Source of the DNA: JBBDIK01 sp964640385
Lineage (GTDB): Bacteria > Actinomycetota > UBA4738 > JBBDHU01
Length of the DNA stretch: 8,912 nucleotides
Direction of reading: 5' to 3'
Assembly (NCBI GenBank): GCA_964640385.1
Contig: CAZXFL010000047.1
Location: forward strand, 1-8,912
Shown here: positions 5,423 through 8,912 of the stretch, piece after piece
How positions within the stretch are numbered: the stretch's first letter is position 1
How the letters are laid out: every line of letters begins with the position of its first letter
Translations under genes and position numbers: made by a program
The notes under the pieces: generated by a model
What the model was told of the DNA's origin: nothing
Seen by the model: the letters and a program-made list of their open reading frames with translations, nothing else
Database searches by the model: none

Positions 5423-5821
5423 ATGGCCGACGATCCCCGGCTGCGAGCTTCGCGAAAGGCCGCGCTAGCTCTGGTCCCTCCTTGGGCCGAGCACGTGGCG
5501 GGAAGGTCGAAAGCGATGAGCCAGGACCGCCCCCTCAGGCGCAGCCCCGGCTCAAGGTTCCCTTGGGAGGGGGTATTTGGGGCACAGGAGGGGATCCCGG
5601 TGGAGGGATCCCGGTGCTCGTTTTCCTTAAGGTTAGGCTCATTCCGTTCGTTTCGCGTCTGCCTTCGGTCAAGTTCATGTCACGGTCCGTGTCCTGCAGG
5701 CGAGCGGCCGCCCAGGGATCCGCATCCGAGGTCGCCGGACCCGGGGCCCCAGGGCAGCCATGTACGACCCGAAGGAGTACACGAAGCCAGCGAGGGTCGC
5801 ATTCATGCGCCGGTTCTATGA
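5423..5821 (+). CDS. Doubtful ORF after the LuxR-HTH gene
   Basis: ATG 5423 follows the preceding stop by 21 bases, with a G tract (GGTGGGGGG) just upstream. The first 34 residues (MADDPRLRASRKAALALVPP, WAEHVAGRSKAMSQ) read as plausible protein; the remainder, across the palindromic repeat at 5591-5616 and into the gene at 5760, is Ser/Arg/Pro-rich with no fold pattern and is probably not real. Either only a short peptide of about 35-45 residues is encoded and the frame is broken, or this is noncoding DNA. Confidence 0.2.
   Translation: MADDPRLRASRKAALALVPPWAEHVAGRSKAMSQDRPLRRSPGSRFPWEGVFGAQEGIPVEGSRCSFSLRLGSFRSFRVCLRSSSCHGPCPAGERPPRDPHPRSPDPGPQGSHVRPEGVHEASEGRIHAPVL
5591..5616 (+). repeat. 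Tandem 12-bp repeat with a palindromic core
   Basis: GGGATCCCGGTG occurs at 5591-5602 and 5605-5616 (14-base period). Each contains the palindrome GGGATCCC, so the two copies can also pair as an 8-bp stem with a 6-base loop (5591-5598 with 5605-5612). A TTTT follows at 5621-5624, nine bases after the stem, which is too far for a classic terminator. It could be a paired operator or a weak terminator. Confidence 0.55.
5628..5646 (+). promoter_or_regulatory. Possible DtxR/IdeR-like half box
   Basis: TAAGGTTAGGCTCATTCCG matches the left half of the DtxR/IdeR consensus TTAGGTTAGSCTAACCTAA well (11 of the first 12 positions) but the right half poorly (1 of 7). It lies between the palindromic repeat and the small gene at 5760. 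A chance match is quite possible. Confidence 0.15.
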
Positions 5822-5948
5822 GCAGACCGACCCGACCCTGCCGGACTCCGAGCGCCAAAGGCGTGCCGAGGCCCTCCTGAAGGCGCACATGCTCCGAATG
5901 GCGATGGCTTCGGCCAAGGCTCGGAAGCGCAGGCCGACGCGCCTGTGA
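5760..5948 (+). CDS. Small basic helical protein (62 residues), hypothetical
   Basis: The sequence runs MYDPKEYTKPARVAFMRRFY, EQTDPTLPDSERQRRAEALL, KAHMLRMAMASAKARKRRPT. It is strongly coding: an N-terminal polar segment, then 'LP-x-SE-RRAEALLKAHM-RMA-ASAKARK', an amphipathic helix ending in a basic tail. Similar small proteins with 'E-RRAE-x-x-KAH-x-x-(R/K)-(M/L)-A-x-x-SA-x-AR' are common in high-GC bacteria and their mobile regions; their function is unknown to me, though the basic helix would suit nucleic-acid or protein contacts. ATG 5760 is the only reasonable start, but I see no Shine-Dalgarno sequence, so the mRNA could be leaderless. Its TGA overlaps the GTG of the next mini-ORF (GTGA), and that ORF is a shortened paralogue. 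Confidence 0.65.
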   Translation: MYDPKEYTKPARVAFMRRFYEQTDPTLPDSERQRRAEALLKAHMLRMAMASAKARKRRPTRL

Positions 5949-6019
5949 AAGCCATTGACCGGCCCCTGCCGTCTGAATCGGGGCGCCTGAGACGGGCGGA
6001 CGCCCTCATGAAGGCCTAG
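5945..6019 (+). CDS. 24-codon mini-ORF, truncated paralogue of the upstream small protein
   Basis: GTG 5945 overlaps the stop of the preceding gene (GTGA), a typical coupled start. The peptide reads MKAIDRPLPSESGRLRRADA then LMKA and ends at TAG 6017-6019. It aligns with the upstream protein: IDRPLPSESGRLRRADALMK against TDPTLPDSERQRRAEALLK, allowing a one-residue gap. It stops where the upstream protein continues into its basic helix, so it is either a degenerate second copy or a genuine short partner. DNA identity is patchy (CTGCCG and GCCCTCnTGAAGGC are shared), which points to an old duplication. No independent ribosome binding site is needed if it is coupled. Confidence 0.4.
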   Translation: MKAIDRPLPSESGRLRRADALMKA

Positions 6020-6085
6020 GTTATCCCTGCGTGCGGAGCACAACGTAGCTAGCGAAGACGTTCGCACAGCCGTTTCGGGGAGCGC

Positions 6086-6697
6086 TTGACGGCACTGATG
6101 CGTCAACGGCTAGTCGTTCCAACCGCGACTCCGAGCGCAGCGTGCAGATGCCCTCTTGTGGGCCGGCCGATACTCGCAGGCGAAGGACCTCTTCGAAGAG
6201 TACATCGAGGAAGTCGACGATCCGATCGCCGAGTGGGTGCCGCGGCCGTCGAGCGCGATCGCTGGGGAACCCCGCGCATCACCGCGGCCAGCCTCAAGGA
6301 CCTCTGGTTCGCGCAGGGCCTGGTCACCGCCGGCGAGCGCCTCTTCCAGCTGGAGCTGTTCCTGCGGGCGGCCACCGGCACGTTGTCGGAGATCTTCGGC
6401 GAGCTCACGTACGACGACGACGTGTTCACGCGCACGATCGGCCTCAACCGCGCCGGGCGGCGACACGCCACCGACACGTGGTCCGACCTCGACCACGCGA
6501 TGCACGCCTCGTTCCGCGCCGGCGTGCGCGCGTGGCTCAAGGATCGCAAGGGGCGCACGCTGTCCAAGGACGACATCGGGCATTATCAAAAGATCGTGGT
6601 CGCCCTTTCAGAAACGATCCGCATCATGGGTGAGATCGATGAGGCAATCGAGGAGCACGGTGGCTGGCCTGGAGCGTTCTCTGTGGTGGAGAAGTAG
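6086..6697 (+). CDS. Chimeric ORF: penicillin-amidase N-terminal part fused to an unrelated tail
   Basis: Residues 55-152 (6248-6542) match the N-terminal part of penicillin amidase (S45 acylase, Ntn-hydrolase) precursors: VERDRWGTPRITAASLKDLW, FAQGLVTAGERLFQLELFLR, AATGTLSEIFGELTYDDDVF, TRTIGLNRAGRR, then DLDHAMHASFRAGVRAWL. Full enzymes are 700-800 residues, and the catalytic Ser that begins the beta chain lies far downstream and is absent, so this is not an active acylase. Residues 1-54 are Arg-rich and overlap, in another frame, a different coding-like fragment (6114-6245), so the ATG at 6086 is not the true start, and no signal peptide is seen. At residue 153 the protein changes in frame to the tail described separately. 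The in-frame fusion of two halves of unrelated proteins is probably accidental. Confidence 0.55.
   Translation: MTALMRQRLVVPTATPSAACRCPLVGRPILAGEGPLRRVHRGSRRSDRRVGAAAVERDRWGTPRITAASLKDLWFAQGLVTAGERLFQLELFLRAATGTLSEIFGELTYDDDVFTRTIGLNRAGRRHATDTWSDLDHAMHASFRAGVRAWLKDRKGRTLSKDDIGHYQKIVVALSETIRIMGEIDEAIEEHGGWPGAFSVVEK
6114..6245 (+). pseudogene. Helical-repeat-like fragment in a second frame
   Basis: Frame 3, open after a TAG at 6111-6113, reads RLRAQRADALLWAGRYSQAK, DLFEEYIEEVDDPIAEWVPR and then degrades. The 'ADALLWAGRY-x-x-A-x-x-LFEEYI' pattern resembles one TPR-type helical hairpin. There is no start before TTG 6156. At about 6245 the amidase frame takes over, so this piece of one gene is fused to the next within a few bases. 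Family is inferred from pattern only. Confidence 0.35.
6542..6697 (+). pseudogene. C-terminal tail resembling a DNA adenine methylase/restriction protein
   Basis: The last 50 codons read GRTLSKDDIGHYQKIVVALS, ETIRIMGEIDEAIEEHGG, WPGAFSVVEK and stop at TAG 6695-6697. The 'DDI-HYQKIVVALSETIR-M-EID' helix followed by 'EEHGGWP-AF' is what I associate with the C-termini of restriction-modification methylases (type III Mod or type ISP-like). This is recall of the family pattern, not a search. It joins the amidase piece in frame near 6542. The body of the methylase, with its DPPY and FxGxG motifs, is missing from the window. It could be the lost partner of the Res-like fragment at 2602-3440. Confidence 0.4.
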
Positions 6698-6866
6698 TTG
6701 GCTGACAGCCGGCTGCCTTCAGAGATGCGGTCCGCGAGGAGGGGCAGGGTCCGACTGGCCACGAGCAGACGCATTCAAGCTCTTCAAGCTCGATGATCTC
6801 CGCGTCACTCAGCGTCCCAAGCGTGGCTATCTACCTCGGACAGGTCCCGAAGTTGCTGGTCGTTCA
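6698..6866 (-). other. Stretch without a confident gene
   Basis: Short open frames on the minus strand include GTLSDAEIIELEELEC (about 6765-6815) and MNDQQLRDLSEVDSHAWDAE (ending at 6805), which look like N-termini in two different frames. A perfect 9-base tandem repeat, TTCAAGCTC twice at 6774-6791, corresponds to the ELEELE part. No start with a ribosome binding site was found. Confidence 0.3.
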
Positions 6867-7097
6867 TCACCAGTCCCAGGCGTCCTGCATACTTTGATCC
6901 CGGGTTTCGCTTCCTACAAGAGCCCTGTTCGGAGAGGGTGTTGCCGAGGGGGGCGACCGCCGGCCTTCGTTGTCCCCACCCGGGTGGCTGAGGAAGGTGT
7001 CGGATCCGAAGGTCTCGACAACCACGAATGGGTTGCTGGGGGCCGCCTCCTCCGCCGCAATCATGTCCCGAAGCAAGGTGATCTGTGCGGGTTTCAT
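6867..7097 (-). CDS. Hypothetical protein fragment beside the gap
   Basis: The minus strand reads MKPAQITLLRDMIAAEEAAP, SNPFVVVETFGSDTFLSHPG and then decays into Ser/Pro/Arg-rich sequence before TAG 6869-6867. The first 45 residues look coding: a helix followed by a hydrophobic strand, as in small winged-helix-like proteins, though I assign no family. ATG 7097-7095 is a possible start without a clear ribosome binding site. The same frame is open upstream through RSWDDL up to the G tract, so it may be the continuation of the zinc-knuckle protein on the other side of the gap. The abrupt loss of pattern after about 6975 suggests a frameshift. Confidence 0.35.
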   Translation of the reverse strand: MKPAQITLLRDMIAAEEAAPSNPFVVVETFGSDTFLSHPGGDNEGRRSPPSATPSPNRALVGSETRDQSMQDAWDW

Positions 7098-7114
7098 CAG
7101 GTCGTCCCAGGATC

Positions 7115-7128
7115 GGGGGGGGGGGGGG
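7115..7128 (+). repeat. G14 homopolymer left of the gap
   Basis: Fourteen consecutive G follow GATC and precede CTCGG. A longer run, G26 at 7203-7228, precedes the same CTCGG on the other side of the gap. Both are probably base-calling artefacts. Confidence 0.8.
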
Positions 7129-7170
7129 CTCGGGGAGCGGCCCCCGGTCCGCCCCTCCGCGGCCCCCCCC
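7129..7170 (+). repeat. Corrupted copy of 7229-7270
   Basis: Aligned without gaps, the 42 bases at 7129-7170 match 7229-7270 at 33 positions. Six of the nine differences replace A or T by G or C, and the other three exchange C and G. This copy abuts the N gap. It is best read as an error-laden reading of the same locus. Confidence 0.75.
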
Positions 7171-7180
7171 NNNNNNNNNN
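7171..7180. other. Assembly gap (10 N)
   Basis: Ten N bases of unknown true length. Sequence on both sides appears to represent one locus, so the real gap may be zero or negative. Confidence 0.95.
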
Positions 7181-7228
7181 TGGGGTTTTGTGTGCGGGGG
7201 GCGGGGGGGGGGGGGGGGGGGGGGGGGG

Positions 7229-7374
7229 CTCGGCGAGCGCGCCTCGATCTGCTCCTCCGCGGCCTCCTCCTCACAGGTGATGCACTCCTCGCAGCGTCGC
7301 GCTCTCTCGACGGTCGACAGGCGGCCCATGTGGATGTCATCGTGCCCGCACCAGGTGCATCGCAGTCCGCTCAT
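7229..7374 (-). CDS. Zinc-knuckle/zinc-ribbon-like protein, N-terminal part
   Basis: From ATG 7374-7372 the minus strand reads MSGLRCTWCGHDDIHMGRLS, TVERARRCEECITCEEEAAE, EQIEARSPS and runs into the C (minus-strand) homopolymer beside the gap. Two cysteine pairs, CTWC and CEEC separated by 18 residues, plus a fifth Cys (CEECITC), make a likely zinc-binding site, followed by a strongly acidic helix. An earlier in-frame TTG at 7413 would add 13 residues; neither start has a good ribosome binding site. If the gap is collapsed, the protein probably continues into the RSWDDLMKPAQITLL frame at 7110-6867. It could be a small regulatory or nucleic-acid-binding protein, but no family is recognised. 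Confidence 0.45.
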
Positions 7375-7446
7375 GTGCCGCGAATCATGCCACCCATGGC
7401 CGTTGCGGCGCAAGCTGAGCCGTCCGTCCCTTGACGAAAGCTTGAC

Positions 7447-7640
7447 CTAGGCGGACTCCCTTGTCTCGATGATCTGGCAGCGGTGGGTTAGCCGGTCAAG
7501 GGTCGCTCCGGTGAGCCGTTCCGAACCCAGCACCTCGGTCCAGTGATCGAACGGCAGGTTGGTCGTTACGATGAGACTCGTTCTCTCGTAGGCCGAGGAG
7601 ATGACGTCGAAGAGCAGCTCAAGACGCTGGCTCGCCTGGC
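7447..7640 (-). pseudogene. istB: IS21-family helper protein IstB, C-terminal remnant
   Basis: The minus strand reads LELLFDVISSAYERTSLIVT, TNLPFDHWTEVLGSERLTGA, TLDRLTHRCQIIETRESA and stops at TAG 7449-7447. This is the last third of IstB, the AAA+ ATPase that assists the IS21 transposase IstA; 'YERTSLIVTTNLPF-W-E' and 'LDRLTHR-(H/Q)I-E' are diagnostic. The Walker A and B motifs lie upstream in the family and are missing. The frame stays open to about 7735 (HTPQQFREAEAESSRQASQ) but that part is not IstB-like and has no start. At the 3' end relatives continue GESYRL after the ETR; here a small indel seems to give ESA and a stop. No istA and no terminal inverted repeats were found, so the element is a dead remnant. 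Confidence 0.8.
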
Positions 7641-7767
7641 GGCTGGATTCGGCCTCAGCCTCTCGGAACTGCTGCGGGGTGTGAGGGCGGGCTAGAAGCG
7701 CGCGCGCCCCATCTTGTCGAGGATCTTCGGGTCAGACATGGTGCTGGGAAGGAGTCTTCGCCGGTAG

Positions 7768-8358
7768 TCAAGGCGCGGAACGACCCTCAGCTTCACCCCG
7801 GGCGATCCGGTCCGGAATGGCAACGCCCTCCGTAAGACGCCGGGAGGTCCAAACCCACACGCCGTAGCCCTCACTGGCATGGTCCTTGCCCTTGCCCCCT
7901 ACGATCATGCCGGGATGCCGAACGCTTGTAAGTCCAAGTGTGTCCATCCTCGGAGCCATGTCAGCAGCGATCTCCTTGGCAACGTACCCGACCTGCTGGC
8001 CCTGAATCTCTGCCCGGATCGCGTTCGAGTCGTACTGATTCTCAGGCTCGCGAGTCATCGTCACCTCAACGAGCTTCTTGACGTATCCCGTGGACTCGCT
8101 GACCAGGCTCTTCAGCGGGTCTTGCTTGAAGCTTTCCCCCACTATGATGCCGAGCGCCCACGGCCACGACTTGGCTTCCCCGGTCGTCATCCAGTCGTCG
8201 CCCACGTTGGCCTTCAGGAGTCTCGACTTGGATGTAACCTTCTTCTTCGGAGAGGTCTTCGGTCTTGGTGGCGGAGCCGCTGGTGGCCTATTCTCGAAGT
8301 CGGAAGCTGAGGCTGGAGCTTGTTGCTGCTTGCCAAGAAGCCGGTCAAGGATGCCCAT
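7768..8358 (-). CDS. HIRAN-domain protein
   Basis: A 196-residue protein in three parts. Residues 1-66 are a flexible N-terminus: MGILDRLLGKQQQAP, a Pro-rich PPAAPPPRP and a basic PKTSPKKKVTSKSR. Residues 69-170 are a HIRAN domain: LGIIVGESFKQDPLKSLV opens it, then VEVTMTREPENQYDSNAIRA ('E-x-x-N-x-YD-x-NA', the signature) and GQQVGYVAKEIAADMAPRMD, ending EGYGVWVWTSR. HIRAN domains bind the 3' ends of single-stranded DNA in helicases such as HLTF and occur alone in bacteria; stand-alone forms are proposed to recognise damaged or stalled DNA. Residues 171-196 are basic/acidic filler and the stop at 7768 may be frame-dependent. Start ATG 8358-8356 with AGGGGGG 4 bases upstream fits well. No helicase or nuclease domain is attached. 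Confidence 0.8.
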   Translation of the reverse strand: MGILDRLLGKQQQAPASASDFENRPPAAPPPRPKTSPKKKVTSKSRLLKANVGDDWMTTGEAKSWPWALGIIVGESFKQDPLKSLVSESTGYVKKLVEVTMTREPENQYDSNAIRAEIQGQQVGYVAKEIAADMAPRMDTLGLTSVRHPGMIVGGKGKDHASEGYGVWVWTSRRLTEGVAIPDRIARGEAEGRSAP

Positions 8359-8369
8359 GGACCCCCCTA

Positions 8370-8459
8370 GTTCGAGTTCCAGGCAAGGCTACCCCTACGG
8401 GGTCCCAGCTGCAGCTCGCCGAACGTTCAGGACTTCACCACACGCAGATCGGGCGATCT
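8370..8459 (+). pseudogene. XRE-type helix-turn-helix fragment
   Basis: Frame 3 reads TGSQLQLAERSGLHHTQIGR at 8397-8456, the core of an XRE/Cro helix-turn-helix ('SQ-x-QLAERSGL-x-x-T-IGR', normally followed by IERG). It has no start and ends abruptly where the kinase frame begins at about 8461. Only about 20-25 codons are convincing. It is a piece of a regulator joined to a kinase gene. Confidence 0.45.
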
Positions 8460-8460
8460 C

Positions 8461-8912
8461 AGGCTCCCGCTATCGAAGGCTCTCGTGGAGGCGATGGGTG
8501 GCCAGCTCGGCGTCAGTACTTCGGATAGCGCGGGGAACACGCTCTGGATCGATCTCGTCGCCGGGGGCGACACCGAAGCGGATCCTGAAGCATCCGCGGG
8601 CGGCGACGAACCCAGCCAGACCTATCGGGTCCTCTACGTGGAAGATGACCCGGGCAACGCCCGGCTGATCGCATCCGCGCTCTCCCGACGAAGCGATATT
8701 GAGATCGACATCGCCCCACGCGGAGAGGTTGGTATCGCCATGGCGCATGATCGGCAGCCAGACCTGATCCTGCTGGACGTGCACCTTCCCGACATCCCGG
8801 GCGACGAGGTCCTTCGGCGGCTCCGCGACAACGAGGCCACTCGACTGACCCCAGTCACAGCAGCCTTGGCCGGGGGTGGGGTTCGCCTTGGAAGCCCGAT
8901 GCGACCAGGACG
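8461..8912 (+). CDS. Hybrid histidine kinase, ATPase end plus receiver domain (partial)
   Basis: Frame 1 is open to the window end. It starts with the end of a HATPase_c domain: RLPLSKALVEAMGGQLGVST, then SDSAGNTLWIDLVAGGD, where relatives have the G2-box lead-in 'G-x-GLGL-x-L-S-x-x-L-V-x-x-MGG'. An acidic linker follows, then a receiver domain: YRVLYVEDDPGNARLIASAL (acid pocket EDD at 8641-8649), QPDLILLDVHLPDIPGDEVL (phosphoacceptor Asp at 8776-8778), then RRLRDNEATRLTPVTA. The order, kinase ATPase followed by a C-terminal receiver, is that of hybrid sensor kinases in phosphorelays. The sensor, His box and N/G1 boxes are absent because the frame turns into XRE sequence upstream. After the Thr (PVTA) the pattern deteriorates (ALAGGGVRLGSP); the conserved Lys is not reached, and an indel near 8850-8875 is likely. 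Confidence 0.7.

Noticed and set aside
5694..5721. CCTGCAGG, GCGGCCGC and GGATCC within 28 bases, resembling a vector polylinker.
   Set aside because: These GC-rich palindromes are expected by chance in such DNA, other polylinker sites are absent, and no vector backbone sequence was recognised nearby.
4756..5880. A 374-codon plus-strand open frame.
   Set aside because: It runs antisense through the sigma factor start and out of frame through the LuxR-HTH gene; its translation is Arg/Pro/Ser-rich without any fold pattern.
7115..7228. Long G tracts inside a reading frame as a phase-variation switch.
   Set aside because: The tracts flank an N gap and differ in length on two copies of the same locus, with graded G substitutions around them. 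Artefact explains this better.
1..8912. tRNA, rRNA, CRISPR arrays, riboswitches, attachment sites and replication origins.
   Set aside because: No cloverleaf with a GGTTCRA-type arm, no regularly spaced repeats, no rRNA-like segments and no iteron or DnaA-box cluster were seen by eye.

Overview
The window is a GC-rich bacterial sequence with a 10-base N gap at 7171-7180. The gene families are a TetR regulator, an ECF sigma factor, a LuxR-type helix-turn-helix protein, single CBS-domain proteins, a NifU N-terminal-domain protein, a HIRAN-domain protein, an IS21 helper remnant and a hybrid sensor kinase. Together with the base composition they fit an uncultured, high-GC soil or freshwater bacterium, for example Actinomycetota or Chloroflexota. 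No rRNA or other phylogenetic marker is present, so the phylum cannot be settled.

The main property of the window is that few genes are whole. Reading all frames shows recognisable protein pieces that start or stop in mid-domain and abut a piece of an unrelated protein, often within a few bases. Genes that look complete or nearly so are TetR (1846-2406, minus), NifU_N (3595-3924), a CBS protein (4122-4373), a LuxR-HTH protein (5021-5401), a 62-residue helical protein (5760-5948) and a HIRAN protein (7768-8358, minus). Pieces include a CBS C-terminal half (1-327), a virginiamycin-B-lyase-like N-terminus (504-780), a lipoprotein-like C-terminal half (about 1525-1806), the C-terminal half of a type III Res-like helicase (about 2602-3440), an ECF sigma region 2 (4542-4883, minus), a penicillin-amidase N-terminus joined in frame to the tail of what looks like a DNA methylase (6248-6697), an IstB C-terminus (7447-7640, minus), part of an XRE helix-turn-helix (8370-8459) and a kinase/receiver piece (8461-8912).

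Layout: 1-1800 holds secreted or sensory protein fragments on the plus strand and a poorly resolved stretch. 1846-3602 holds TetR facing away from the helicase fragment. 3595-4373 is a plus-strand run (NifU_N, an unknown tail, CBS) that meets the minus-strand sigma block tail to tail at an overlapping CTAG. 4884-5020 is a divergent intergenic region between the sigma factor and the LuxR-HTH gene. 5402-6019 contains a short-repeat region and a pair of coupled tandem small ORFs. 6086-6697 is the chimeric acylase/methylase ORF. 6700-7770 is the gap region, with a zinc-knuckle protein and the IS21 remnant. 7768-8912 holds HIRAN and the two-component pieces.

I do not see a convincing new multi-gene system. 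The two most defensible novelties are the GTGA-coupled pair of paralogous mini-proteins at 5760-6019 and the demonstration that both sides of the N gap are corrupted copies of the same locus. The many mid-gene joins mean that a chimeric or low-quality assembly must be excluded before the gene neighbourhoods are given biological meaning.
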